Below, in pieces: positions 35,948 to 45,236 of a stretch of 64,000 nucleotides of DNA; within the stretch, counting starts at the first letter, position 1; every line of letters starts with the position of its first letter. The DNA is from Nitrobacter sp039808345. GTDB lineage: Bacteria > Pseudomonadota > Alphaproteobacteria > Rhizobiales > Xanthobacteraceae. A program made the translations under genes and the position numbers. Location of the stretch: assembly GCF_047824785.1 (NCBI RefSeq), contig NZ_CP181167.1, forward strand, positions 930,001 to 994,000, read 5' to 3'. The notes under the pieces are model-generated. The model was not told the DNA's origin. It did not search any database and saw nothing but the letters and a program-made list of their open reading frames with translations.

Positions 35948-38361
35948 TTCTGCGCTTGACAAGGCGCGCGCTGAGTTTCGGCACTCGCCGGAAGCTGACA
36001 CAATACGAGACGACCACCGACCGGATCCTTGTTCTGGAAGGGGACCATCGACGACTGTCTGCCCGCGGGTTGCTTGATCGCGCTACCGAACTAAGGCAGC
36101 GGGTCCAGGCTGGCACGTCCCTCGATGAGATCAAGGAAGAAGCTTTTGCGCTGGCTCGCGAAGCCGCGCGGCGCGCGCTGAACGAACACCCTGTTCCGGT
36201 ACAGATCATCGGCGCTCTCACCCTTCATGACGGCCATCTCGCCGAGATGAGGACTGGAGAAGGCAAGACGCTCACGGCCACACTCGTCTGCGCGCTCAAT
36301 GGCCTGACGGGACGGGGCGTCCACGTCGCCACGCCGAATGATTATCTGGCTGAGCGCGACGCCGCCTGGATGCGGCCAGTCTACGACTTGCTCGGACTCA
36401 GCACCGGCGTGATCACGCAAGAAATGGACGACGATGAGCGGCGCGAAGCCTATTGTTGCGATATTACTTATGGCGTCGCCAGCGAGTTCTGTTTCGACTA
36501 TCTGCGCGACAACCTAAAATTGTCGGCCGCTGAAACCGTGCAGCGCGGCCATGCTTTTGCATTGGTTGACGAGGCCGACGCCACACTGATCGACGAGGCC
36601 AACATGCCGCTGGCGCTGTTCGGGCCGCTCGGCGATCATTCCGGCTTTTATGAGGTAATTGATGTCTTAATCGCCTCATTGCAACCCTCGCACTACGAAG
36701 TCGACCATCGTCGGCGCGTCACACTGACCGAAGCGGGATACAGTGAAGTCGAGCTCCGGCTGCAGCAACAAGGATTGCTGAAGGCTTCGTCGACGCTGCA
36801 TGACAGCGTATCGATCTCACTGCTCCACCACATCATGCAGTCGCTGCGGGCTCATGTGGTGCTCGCGCGCGACCGCGACTATGTCGTTGAGAACGGCAGG
36901 GTGATCATCGTCGACCGGCTGACGGGACGGCCGATGCCTGGACGGCGCTATGACGAAGGACTGCATCAAGCCCTGGAGGCCAAGGAAAGTTGCGCCATCG
37001 GAGAGGAAACGCGCACGGTCGCTGCGATCACATTCCAGACCTATTTCCGGCGCTACGATAAGCTATGCGGCATGACCGGCACGGCAAAAGCGGATGCCGA
37101 AGAATACAAAGAGGTCTACGGCCTCGACGTGATATCAATCCCGACACACCGTCCGATGATCCGCCTCGACGGGGCCGTGCTCCACTCCACCGCCGCCGGT
37201 AAATTTCAGGCGATCCTGCGGGAGCTGGAAGATGCCGCCGCGCGAGGCCAGCCCGTTCTGATCGGCGCTCCGTCGATCGAACGATCGGAAGCCTTGGCCG
37301 CGATGCTTGAAACCAACGGCTGGAGTCAGAAAAATCCAGCAACTCAGAATCTGGGTTCAAGCCGCACCTTCGCCGTCCTCAACGCCAAGAATCACGCTCG
37401 CGAAGCCCAAATTATCGCCGAGGCCGGCGCTCCCGGCGCCGTGACGATTGCCACCGCCATGGCTGGCCGGGGCACGGATATCCGACTTGGCGGCGAACAC
37501 GCCGATGCCGCAACACGCGCCAAGGTGATTGCCGCAGGCGGACTACTGGTGATCGGCACCACCCATCACGATCATGGGCGGATGGACGAACAGCTGCGCG
37601 GCCGTGCCGGACGGCAGGGCGATCCGGGGCGATCGGTCTTCCACGCCTCGCTTGACGACGAGTTCCTGAAAACTGCCGCGATCGACGCACCGCCTCTGAC
37701 AGAACAAGCCCCCACGATCGCCCCCTCAGTTGCGAGCCGCCTGATCGAGGCGGCGCAGAAACGGCACGAAATCCGCAGCTTCGATCGTCGCCTTGAACTC
37801 TTGCGTTTCGATACAATCATTCAACGCCAGCGCGACAACGTTTACGATTTGCGTCAAAGCATCCGCGACGGGAGCGATACGCTCATTCGGGCAAAGCAAC
37901 TGCGTCATGAGACGGTCGACGATCTTATAAATCGTTTCGCCGCGCCGACCGCTCCATGGGACATTGCCGGGCTGGATCACGCGATCCGGTCCGTCCTGAC
38001 TCTTGCCATCGACATCAGACCTCCATCGAGCGATCCCAAAGCCGACGCAAGGGCCCTCGCACAGCGCATAACCGCCGCGGCCGATCGCTGGATCGCCGGC
38101 AAGATCGCCAGCATGGGTGAGACTACGTTCGTTGATATCCTTCGCCGCCTGATGATGGCGGCGATCGATCACCTCTGGTCGGAGCAATCGGAACGCCTCG
38201 ATTATCTCAAGCGCAGGGTCGGCGACCGCCGGCTCCCGTCGCATAAGGTCATCGCGGAATTTCAGATTGAAGCATTCACACTGTTCGAACTGATGATAGC
38301 CGATTTCCGTCGCGACGTTACGGCCTACGCCATGCGCGTCGGTATCCTTCCGACATCATGA
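35944..38361 (+). CDS. Accessory SecA-like translocase ATPase in the TonB operon
   Basis: 805 residues. DEAD-type SecA motor: Walker A MRTGEGKTLT (102-111), ATPNDYLAERDA, Walker B with a literal DEAD (LVDEADATLIDEAN, 209-212), the PPXD region, the TYFRRYDKLCGMTGTA motif, and the second RecA fold (ATAMAGRGTDIRL, DEQLRGRAGRQGDPG), followed by a helical scaffold. It is shorter than housekeeping SecA (about 900+) and has no C-terminal zinc-binding cysteine tail. It is translationally coupled to tonB, so it probably serves a dedicated export or assembly role with the TonB system; the substrate is unknown. The start ATG overlaps the tonB stop. Confidence 0.88.
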   Translation: MILRLTRRALSFGTRRKLTQYETTTDRILVLEGDHRRLSARGLLDRATELRQRVQAGTSLDEIKEEAFALAREAARRALNEHPVPVQIIGALTLHDGHLAEMRTGEGKTLTATLVCALNGLTGRGVHVATPNDYLAERDAAWMRPVYDLLGLSTGVITQEMDDDERREAYCCDITYGVASEFCFDYLRDNLKLSAAETVQRGHAFALVDEADATLIDEANMPLALFGPLGDHSGFYEVIDVLIASLQPSHYEVDHRRRVTLTEAGYSEVELRLQQQGLLKASSTLHDSVSISLLHHIMQSLRAHVVLARDRDYVVENGRVIIVDRLTGRPMPGRRYDEGLHQALEAKESCAIGEETRTVAAITFQTYFRRYDKLCGMTGTAKADAEEYKEVYGLDVISIPTHRPMIRLDGAVLHSTAAGKFQAILRELEDAAARGQPVLIGAPSIERSEALAAMLETNGWSQKNPATQNLGSSRTFAVLNAKNHAREAQIIAEAGAPGAVTIATAMAGRGTDIRLGGEHADAATRAKVIAAGGLLVIGTTHHDHGRMDEQLRGRAGRQGDPGRSVFHASLDDEFLKTAAIDAPPLTEQAPTIAPSVASRLIEAAQKRHEIRSFDRRLELLRFDTIIQRQRDNVYDLRQSIRDGSDTLIRAKQLRHETVDDLINRFAAPTAPWDIAGLDHAIRSVLTLAIDIRPPSSDPKADARALAQRITAAADRWIAGKIASMGETTFVDILRRLMMAAIDHLWSEQSERLDYLKRRVGDRRLPSHKVIAEFQIEAFTLFELMIADFRRDVTAYAMRVGILPTS

Positions 38362-38439
38362 GGAGTCTGTTTCACGCTCATTAACGATCATCGACGTTTA
38401 TAGCATGGGCCTGTTCGATCCGGCCCCGGTCGGGATCCC

Positions 38440-38545
38440 ACGACGCGCCCGAGATCGGCGTTGAGGTCTTCGAAGCCGAATTGCACTGCCTGGGCTTACG
38501 AGGGGAACTGAACGGCGGACTCGGGGGGCGTCGTCGATACAACAG
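38440..38545. repeat. Chimeric IS66 scrap
   Basis: AGATCGGCGTTGAGGTCTTC matches the tnpC region near 41001, and TTACGAGGGGA plus GGGGCGTCGTCGATACAACA match the tnpA region near 41930-41985, joined with the intervening kilobase missing. It is therefore an internally deleted fragment of another IS66 copy, fused to the 5' side of the group II intron gene. Confidence 0.65.
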
Positions 38546-39579
38546 GACAAAATCGTCCAACGGGCGGCCATCGCGGTGCTGAATGCGATCTACGAGGAAG
38601 ACTTCCTCGGGTTTTCGTATGGATTCCGACCAAAGCGCAGCCAGCATGATGCGCTGGACGCACTTATAGTCGGGATCACCAGCAAAAAGGTGAACTATAT
38701 CCTCGATGCGGATATCCGGTCCTATTTCGATTCGGTCAGCCAGGATTGGCTGATCCGATTCCTGAAGCACCGGATCAACGATCTGCGCATGATCCGCCTG
38801 ATCCAGAAATGGCTGAAGGCAGGAATCCTCGAAGATGGGATCATAACCGTTAGTGAAACCGGGACTGGACAGGGATCGGTAGCATCACCGCTGCTCTCCA
38901 ACATCTACCTGCACTACGTCTTCGATCTATGGGCCGAACGCTGGCGACGGCGACAGGCCACGGGCGATATGATTATCGTGCGCTACGCTGATGACATCAT
39001 CATCGGCTTCCAGCACGAGAGCGACGCCCGGCGTTTTTGGGATGCCATGCGCGAGCGTTTGAGGGAGTTCTCGCTGTTGCTTCATCCGGACAAAACCCGC
39101 CTGATCAGGTTTGGTCGCTTCGCGGCGACCCAGCGTGCTGAGCGCGGACTCGGAAAACCGGAAACCTTTACGTTTCTAGGGTTCACACTCATCTGCGGGA
39201 AAACACGTCAAGGACGCTTCGCGCTCCAGCGAAAGTCTCGTGGCGACCGCATGCGGGCTAAACTTAAGGAAATCAAGAAGGAGCTGCGACGGCGGATGCA
39301 TCACCCAATCCCTCAACAAGGGAACTGGCTGAAGCAAGTCGTGACAGGCTACTTCGCGTATCATGCCGTGCCGACAAACAGTCGCGCACTGCATGCGTCC
39401 GGTATCACGTTACGGACTTATGGCGACGCTCGCTCAAACGACGTAGCCAGAAGGACCGGACAAGGTGGGACCGCATCACGAAGCTGGCGAACGACTACCT
39501 TCCCCATCCCCGCATTCTTCATCCTTGGCCTAACGCACGCTTCGCCGTCAAACACCCAAGGTGGGAGCCGAGTGCCTGA
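38546..39579 (+). pseudogene. Group II intron reverse transcriptase/maturase, truncated and frameshifted
   Basis: The frame is open from 38546 (DKIVQRAAIAVLNAIYEEDFLGFSYGFRPKRSQHDAL) through the RT core with catalytic YADD (IVRYADDIIIGF) and FTFLGFTL, to the maturase region NWLKQVVTGYFAYHAVPTN. The first 100 or so residues are missing. Near 39395 a base is lost (CATGCGTCCGG where CATGCGTTCCGG is expected). The next frame carries on with RYHVTDLWRRSLKRRSQKDR ... AVKHPRWEPSA and stops at 39577-39579. Not functional. Confidence 0.85.
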
Positions 39580-39640
39580 ATTGGGCTCGCTCGGATCTGT
39601 GCGGGGGGCGCTCAGCAATGAGCGTCCCTACCGCGATCTG
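39580..39640 (+). ncRNA. Group II intron 3' domain V/VI-like structure
   Basis: Directly after the maturase stop, GGGGCGCTCA-GCAA-TGAGCGTCCC (about 39604-39628) forms a strong hairpin capped by a GNRA tetraloop, followed by CTACCGCGAT. This position and shape fit the catalytic 3' end of a group II intron. The intron's 5' half is missing, so it cannot splice alone. The exact 3' splice point is not certain. Confidence 0.5.
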
Positions 39641-39679
39641 GACGCTCGATTCGTAAGCGTCTATTCCTGACACGTCATC

Positions 39680-41221
39680 TTAGTTGAGGATAGTTGCCGG
39701 GCGCCAGTTCCATGGCAAGAGCTGATCGAGCCGGCTCATGGGATGACCTGCCGACATGCGTTCAAGGATGTCCTTGAGATAGGTGAAGGGCTCGACGTCA
39801 TTTAGCTTTGCCGTGGTGATGAGGGAGCAGACTGTGGCCCAGCGCTGAGCCCCGCCATCTGATCCGGCGAACAGGTGGTTCTTTCGTCCGAGCGTGACCG
39901 GACGAATGGCGCGTTCGACGGTGTTGGTGTCGAGCTCGATGCGGCCGTCATTGAGGAAGCAGCAAAGAGCATCCCAGCGGCTTAGGGCATAGCGAGTGGC
40001 ATCGGCGAGCCCGCCGCGCGGCGGGATTTGGGCGAGTTGCATTTCGAGCCATGCTTTCATCGCCGTGACCAGAGGCAACGACTTTGATCGACGCATGCTT
40101 TGCCGTGCTTCCGCGGTCTGGCCGCGGATGGCGGCCTCGATCACGTAAAGCTCGGCGACGCGTCGCAGCGCTTCGGTCGCGACAGGCGAGGCGGTCGCCT
40201 GCTGCACCTCGTAGAACTTCCGCCTGGCGTGAGCCCAACAAGCTGCGAGCTGGATGGTGCCGCCGTCGCGAAGCCGATCGAACCCGGGATAACCGTCGAC
40301 CTGAACGATGCCGCTGAAGTTGGCCAGATGAGCAGCGGGACGCTCAGCCTTGCGATCCGGACTGTAGAGATAGACCGCGGCTGGCGGATCCGGTCCGTTC
40401 CAAGGCCGGTCATCGCGGGCGTACACCCACAACCGGCCAGTTTTGGTGCGGCCGCGGCCGGGATCGAGTACCGGGATAGGCGTGTCGTCGGCGAACAGTT
40501 TCTGCGATGCAAAGATGTGTTCAGCGAGCTTGGATTGAAGGGGCTCCAGCCACCAGCAGGCGCCGCCGATCCAGTTCGCCAAGGTCGAGCGGTCCAACGT
40601 GACGCCCTGCCGGGCGAAGATCTGGCTCTGCCTGTAAAGCGGGAGGTGATCGCAGTATTTGGAGACCAGAACATGGGAGAGCAGAGCCGGGGAGGCCAGC
40701 CCTTTGGCGATCGGCCGCTCTGGTGCTGGCGCTTGATGGATAGTCCCGCAGGCCCGACAGCCATAGCGCGGCCGGCAGATTCGGATGACCCGCAGCCGCG
40801 CCGGTACATGGTCGAGCATCTCGCTCGTCGTTTCGCCGATCAGGTGCAGTATGCCGCCGCAACACGGGCAGGTTTGATGCTCAACATCGAGCCTGACATC
40901 CTCGCGGGGCAAGTGCACCGGCAGGCTCGGGCGCTCGCTTTGGGGCCTCGGGGGACGGCTCTCGGCTGGCGGAGGCGGAAGGCTAGTTTCGACGTGCGCA
41001 AGATCGGCGTTGAGGTCTTCGAAGCCGAGTTGCAACTGCTCGTCATCGAGCCGCTCAGCCCGGCGGCCGTACTGGTTGCGCTGCAGCCTCTTGATGATGA
41101 GATTGAGCCGTTCGATCTCGGCCTTCGCCTCGCTGAGGCTGACGCGCTCGGCTACAAGCGAACGCACCAGCTTTTGCAGCGTCTCCACGTCGTCGGGCAG
41201 TGCGGCGAGATCGACGTTCAT
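39680..41221 (-). CDS. tnpC: IS66 transposase TnpC
   Basis: 513 residues. Coiled-coil N-terminus (LVAERVSLSEAKAEIERLNLIIKRLQR), a zinc-ribbon with CPCCGG and CRPRYGCRACG, then the DDE core with KLFADDTPIPVLDPGRGRTKTGRLW (Asp), VQVDGYPGFDRL (Asp) and LDTNTVERAIRPVTLGRKNHLF (Glu), plus the C-terminal IS66_C segment (LNDVEPFTYLKDILERM). Complete. Confidence 0.95.
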   Translation of the reverse strand: MNVDLAALPDDVETLQKLVRSLVAERVSLSEAKAEIERLNLIIKRLQRNQYGRRAERLDDEQLQLGFEDLNADLAHVETSLPPPPAESRPPRPQSERPSLPVHLPREDVRLDVEHQTCPCCGGILHLIGETTSEMLDHVPARLRVIRICRPRYGCRACGTIHQAPAPERPIAKGLASPALLSHVLVSKYCDHLPLYRQSQIFARQGVTLDRSTLANWIGGACWWLEPLQSKLAEHIFASQKLFADDTPIPVLDPGRGRTKTGRLWVYARDDRPWNGPDPPAAVYLYSPDRKAERPAAHLANFSGIVQVDGYPGFDRLRDGGTIQLAACWAHARRKFYEVQQATASPVATEALRRVAELYVIEAAIRGQTAEARQSMRRSKSLPLVTAMKAWLEMQLAQIPPRGGLADATRYALSRWDALCCFLNDGRIELDTNTVERAIRPVTLGRKNHLFAGSDGGAQRWATVCSLITTAKLNDVEPFTYLKDILERMSAGHPMSRLDQLLPWNWRPATILN

Positions 41222-41292
41222 ACGAGAAGAATCTAACTGACTCGCACCGTTCTCGCCGCATTTCTTGCATCATCGAGTCAATCGGTCGCAGA

Positions 41293-41652
41293 TCATCCGG
41301 CAATTGCCGGACGCCAGCGTTGCTCCGGCGCGCGCCAATCGACACCTTCGATCAGCAGCAATAGCTGTGCCGAGGTCAACGACAGCGTTTCGCCAGGCGC
41401 AATGCTCGGTGGCCACAGAAAGACGCCGTGCTCGAGCCGTTTTGTGAACAGGCAGAAGCCGGTGCCATCCCAGTAGATGATCTTGATAAGGTTGGCCCTG
41501 GTGCGACCTCGGAAGACAAAAAGATGTCCGGTAAATGGATCCTGGTGCAGGACGCCTTGCACCAGCATCGCGAGACCGTCGATGCCTTTGCGCATATCGA
41601 TGTAGCCCAGAGCCAGGTGCACCTTTACGTTTGGAGGAAGCAAGGCCGTCAT
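41293..41652 (-). CDS. tnpB: IS66 accessory protein TnpB
   Basis: 119 residues from the ATG at 41652 (MTALLPPNVKVHLALGYIDMRKGIDGLAMLVQ), with the conserved HLFVFRGRTRANLIKIIYWDGTGFCLFTKRLE core. Required with TnpA for IS66 transposition, biochemical role unclear. The start overlaps the tnpA stop by 4 bp. A diverged partial copy is at 418-754. Confidence 0.93.
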   Translation of the reverse strand: MTALLPPNVKVHLALGYIDMRKGIDGLAMLVQGVLHQDPFTGHLFVFRGRTRANLIKIIYWDGTGFCLFTKRLEHGVFLWPPSIAPGETLSLTSAQLLLLIEGVDWRAPEQRWRPAIAG

Positions 41653-42170
41653 GGCATGGCCCTCTCGGCCGCAGGTGTCGCTCCGTCGGCGATCTGCACA
41701 GTGACGAAGCCCAGCTCTTTCGCTGCGGCAACGTCCTGCTTCCATCGGCGCAGAACGCGCGGAGCGATGCCGTAGCGGCGCGAGATCTCGCTGCCGCTCG
41801 CACCGGACCGTATCATCTCTTCAAGAATCCAACGCTTGTCGGCTTCGCTGAACCGTCGCCGATGCCCTTCACGTGGTCTTGGAACAATGGGCTCCGCTGC
41901 CGCCGAGGAGGGATAAGACCCCGGACTTACGAGGGGACTTAACGGCGGACTAAGGGGAGGACTTAAGGGGCGTCGTCGATACAACAGCTTCCGCTTGGGC
42001 GGCTGTGGCTCCACTTTAAACAACGATCGCCAGTTGCCAAACGCCTTGAGCGGAATGCCTTGCGCTTCACAATATTGACGTTGATTCAAGTCGCTACGCT
42101 TCCAGGCCTCGTGATGCGCCCGCCAAAAATCCTCGCCTTGACGTCTCCACCCTCGATGTTCGCTCGTCAT
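41649..42170 (-). CDS. tnpA: IS66 accessory protein TnpA
   Basis: 173 residues with an N-terminal segment (WRAHHEAWKRSDLNQRQYCEAQGIPLKAFGNWR), a Pro/Ser-rich linker, and a C-terminal helix-turn-helix (HRRRFSEADKRWILEEMIRSGASGSEISRRYGIAPRVLRRWKQ). A DNA-binding role is likely. First gene of the IS66 operon. Confidence 0.92.
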   Translation of the reverse strand: MTSEHRGWRRQGEDFWRAHHEAWKRSDLNQRQYCEAQGIPLKAFGNWRSLFKVEPQPPKRKLLYRRRPLSPPLSPPLSPLVSPGSYPSSAAAEPIVPRPREGHRRRFSEADKRWILEEMIRSGASGSEISRRYGIAPRVLRRWKQDVAAAKELGFVTVQIADGATPAAERAMP

Positions 42171-42255
42171 GCTGTTCTCTCCATCTTCAAATTGAAGACA
42201 GGAACAGATCGGGGTCGCTAACGATCGAACAAGGGTGCGAGAAATGGACGCTTAC

Positions 42256-42511
42256 CTCGATTCCCTAATCCGTTGCGCAAATTCCCTGTAAGATTCCAAG
42301 AAATTCCCTGCTCGGCAAAGCAGGGAATTCGCGTGCAAATCTTTGATTTCTCGCGAAAATGCATGCCCCGATCAGCTCCCGGGCGGTGCGATTTCTTAGA
42401 ATTCCCTGTTATTTCCCTGATAGCAGGGAATTGCGTTGCGGAGACTCGTTCGCATCTGACTGCGTCCGCCACCACTCAGTCTGTTATTTTCCGCATTTCC
42501 AGAGACTGACG
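42256..42511. repeat. AATTCCCT/AGGGAATT repeat cluster beside the recombinase module
   Basis: TTCCCT occurs at 42261, 42282, 42304, 42402 and 42413, and its complement AGGGAA at 42322 and 42425. One pair makes a perfect 11-bp inverted repeat with a 6-nt loop (AATTCCCTGCT 42302-42312, AGCAGGGAATT 42319-42329). Another pair is AATTCCCTG (42401-42408) with CAGGGAATT. No gene lies here. The cluster is downstream of a leftward serine recombinase and may be its attachment or accessory-site region; this is inference. Confidence 0.5.
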
Positions 42512-42539
42512 AAAAAGCCCCGCTGTTGGCGGGCTTTTC
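42512..42539. terminator. Bidirectional Rho-independent terminator
   Basis: AAAAAGCCCCGC-TGTTG-GCGGGCTTTT forms a stem with one bulged C, with A-run and T-run on either side, so it can act in both directions. It is about 115 bp beyond the recombinase stop codon. Confidence 0.7.
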
Positions 42540-42654
42540 CGCACTTTGATCTGCGGAGGTGCTGTCTCTGTGACCCGTCTGGGCTGGTTTTGGGGCGCTG
42601 TCTCTGCGGCGCAAATTCCCGTTCCTGGGAATTGGCTGACAGGATAAGGCAGGG

Positions 42655-44308
42655 TTATCGGCTGGCAGGACCGGGAGTGCCTGTGGGCGCCAATCCGAGC
42701 CGCCTCATCTGCTGTGACCATTCAGCCGGCGCATCGCGAAGGGCAGCAACGCCAATTCCGCGCGGGAATCGTCCTTCAACGGCTGCTGTCACGAGCGTCG
42801 GTGCAAGGAAGGCGAGCGAGATCGTCATCTTGATATGTCGCGTGCTGCAATGTTGCCTAGCGGCAAGGCTTTCGATGGTCTCGCGGCCGTCGACGATCTC
42901 CTGAAGCCAGAGGCGGCCGCGGCCGATCGCTCGGATCAGAGCCGACCGGCGTTCCGCCTTCATGGGCCTGGCGCGATGCTCTGGCGTGTTCGCCGGCAAC
43001 AAGATTTCTCGGGCTGGCCTTGAGGGCTTCTTCCAGGGTACGACGATGATGCGCGTAGCGACCGCGCGAGATTCATCCGGATCTGGATCGTCCTGCGTCC
43101 CTTGGATATCGTTTTCGCCAGACCTTAGATGAATGGCCAACTGGTTCTTGCGAACCTCAATCTGGATGACGAACCGCTCAAGCACTTCTCGAGACAAGGT
43201 TTCGTTCGAGGATGGTTCATCGACATCCGTGTTGGCCATGACCGCCTTGGAGATCGAGGCTTCAATGTCTGACGCAGGCACGCGGGTCACAGAGCCAACC
43301 GGCTCATCCGTTTGACCCCGGATGCAGGGCGCAGAGACGTAATAGCGATGCCGAACACGGTTTCGACTGGCGTAGGTCAAGATCATCCGATGACCTGCGT
43401 CATCAAACAGCAGCCCTGCAAGGAGGGCGCGGGTTCGGATACGGGTCGTCGTGTGGTGGGACCGCTGTTCGGTCAACTTTTTCTGAACGGCCTCAAACAG
43501 TGCGCGGTCGAGCAGGGCGGGCTGCGGTCCAGGCAGAATCTCGCCCTTAAACTTGACTTCGCCGAGATAGAACCGGTTCCGCAGCATATGAAACAATGGC
43601 CCCTGCGTGAACGGCACACCTCCTCGCGTTCCGCCTGATGCCAGCTTCCGGACCTTGGACTTCAAGCCTCGCTCCTTCAGGTCCTTGACGAGGCGGTTGA
43701 CGCTGCCGAGTTCCAGATAGCGCTGAAAGATCAGACGAACGGTATTGGCCTCTTCCTCGTGAATGTGAAGCTGACCATCCTTGAGGATTATAACCCAGAG
43801 GAACCATGCCGCCGACCCATAGCCCCTTGCGTTTAGAGGCTGCAATCTTGTCGCGGATGCGCTCCGAGGTGACTTCCCGCTCGAATTGCGCGAAGGACAA
43901 AAGCACGTTCAGCGTCAACCGTCCCATCGATGTGGTGGTGTTGAACTGCTGGGTCACCGAGACAAATGACACACCATGGGCATCGAACAGTTCGACCAGC
44001 TTGGCGAAGTCAGCCAGAGAGCGGGTCAGCCGGTCCACCTTATAGACGACGATGATGTGGATCCGGCGGGCCGCGACATCCGCCAGCAACCGCTGCAGGG
44101 CAGGGCGATCGGTGGATCCGCCAGAGAAGCCGCCATCATCATATCGCGCCTTGACGAGCGACCAGCCTGCATGCGCCTGACTTCGGATATAGGCCTGGGA
44201 TGCATCATACTGGGCATCCAGCGAGTTGAACTCCTGATCAAGGCCGGTGTCCGTAGACACCCTGGTATAGATCGCGCACCGGACAACACGGTTGTCGTCC
44301 GGCTTCAT
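42655..44308 (-). pseudogene. Large serine recombinase, frameshifted
   Basis: The N-terminal resolvase domain starts at 44308 (MKPDDNRVVRCAIYTRVSTDTGLDQEFNSL, catalytic Ser in TRVSTD; YKVDRLTRSLADF; SFAQFEREVTSERIRDKI) and reads to GGMVPLGYN. Near 43795 an extra base (TATAATCCTCAAGG) shifts the frame. The next frame continues as LKDGQLHIHEEEANTVRLIFQRYLELGSVNRLV, the Recombinase domain (YLGEVKFKGEILPG), the zinc-ribbon-like region and a long C-terminus to 42655. If intact it would be a single protein of about 540 residues that integrates or excises DNA. Confidence 0.85.
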
Positions 44309-44817
44309 GTTCGTACCCCCTTGCCGTTTCCGGCACGGAGACCAAAAAAGCGCGGTCCATTCCAGTTTGTGCCGGTGATCGCGAACGCAATCCCCGACAG
44401 GCTGTCGAAGGTCTTGCCCTCAAAAGCGAAGCCGCCTTCGACGGCCATCACCCGATGAAGTTGCCCGTTCCACTCCCGGGTTAGAACAGTGCCGGGCACC
44501 ATGGCTTGCTTGCGCTGATCCTGTGCCGATACCAATGGCAAAACCTCACTCAAAGACCGCACGGTAGCCGCACGCTTCAGAAGTTGCACCGTCGCAGCAT
44601 CGAGATCCCCAAGTGCATCGGCCTGGATGCGATAGGCAAGGATGCCGAACAGCAGATGCTTGGGCAGGTGTTCCGGGGCCGGGCGCCCAACAACACTCTG
44701 CCAGCGAGCGTGCAAGCTGAGTAGATCGAGACTGCGCAGATGCGCAATCTCGTCTTCCATTGACAAGCCCATCAGCCTTCGACCGATAGGCTTTCGGGAG
44801 CCTGACCTTCGCTCCAT
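44305..44817 (-). CDS. DUF2924 protein of the recombinase module
   Basis: 170 residues with the DUF2924 signature (LHARWQSVVGRPAPEHLPKHLLFGILAYRIQADALGDL and LTREWNGQLHRVMAVEGGFAFEGKTFDSLSGIAFAITGTNWNGPRFFGL). The family's DNA-related role is not established. Its stop overlaps the recombinase start by 4 bp, so the two are coupled. It starts 4 bp after the DUF3489 stop; an internal ATG at 44772 is also possible. Confidence 0.85.
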   Translation of the reverse strand: MERRSGSRKPIGRRLMGLSMEDEIAHLRSLDLLSLHARWQSVVGRPAPEHLPKHLLFGILAYRIQADALGDLDAATVQLLKRAATVRSLSEVLPLVSAQDQRKQAMVPGTVLTREWNGQLHRVMAVEGGFAFEGKTFDSLSGIAFAITGTNWNGPRFFGLRAGNGKGVRT

Positions 44818-44821
44818 GGCA

Positions 44822-45232
44822 TCAGGCCGCAGTATTGTTTGACGTCGATCCGGTGGAAGCGGTAGATGCGGTGTCGCCAGATACTTTGTAGATCCGACCG
44901 GCTTCAGCAGCTTTCGATATCAACGTCAGCTTGAGCTTCTTCCGGATGACGCCAGCAAAAAAGCCGCGCACCGAATGCTGCTGCCAATCTGTGGCCTTCA
45001 TGATGTCGCCGATCGTTGTACCCTCAGGCTTCATCAGCATCTCGATGACCAGGGCTTGCTTGCTGCCACTGCGATGCCGCACCGGCCGATCCAACGATCG
45101 GGCTGGTGTTGAGATGATCTTCTTGACCGGTGCAGCTTTGGCGGTTCTGGTCAAGGAAGGGTGCGCGGACTTTGTGCGCTTGGTCGCCATCGCTGATCGA
45201 GGTGCGGCTTTGCGGGATTGTGTTTTGGCCAT
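44822..45232 (-). CDS. DUF3489 protein of the recombinase module
   Basis: 136 residues: basic, Ala/Lys-rich N-terminal half, then a winged-helix-like DUF3489 domain (SKQALVIEMLMKPEGTTIGDIMKATDWQQHSVRGFFAGVIRKKLKLTLISKAAEAGRIYKV). Probably DNA-binding, possibly a regulator of the recombinase. First gene of the three-gene leftward unit DUF3489-DUF2924-recombinase, an arrangement seen in Rhizobiales mobile segments. Confidence 0.85.
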   Translation of the reverse strand: MAKTQSRKAAPRSAMATKRTKSAHPSLTRTAKAAPVKKIISTPARSLDRPVRHRSGSKQALVIEMLMKPEGTTIGDIMKATDWQQHSVRGFFAGVIRKKLKLTLISKAAEAGRIYKVSGDTASTASTGSTSNNTAA

Positions 45233-45236
45233 GTGA

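Larger units (their letters stand above)
39653..42255 (-). mobile_element. Intact IS66-family element (2603 bp) with 8-bp target duplication
   Basis: Terminal inverted repeats start GTAAGCGTC at 39653 and end GACGCTTAC at 42255. The 8-bp direct repeat CTCGATTC flanks both ends (39645-39652 and 42256-42263), exactly the size IS66 elements generate. It encodes tnpA, tnpB and tnpC in order on the minus strand, all open. The insertion is young and lies about 12 bp past the group II intron 3' structure. Confidence 0.95.

Noticed and set aside
35443..36001. Leftward Leu/Phe/Ser-rich frames opposite tonB
   Set aside because: They arise from the Pro/Glu/Lys-rich spacer codons of TonB read in reverse; the Phe-rich runs are an artefact of that repeat-like spacer.
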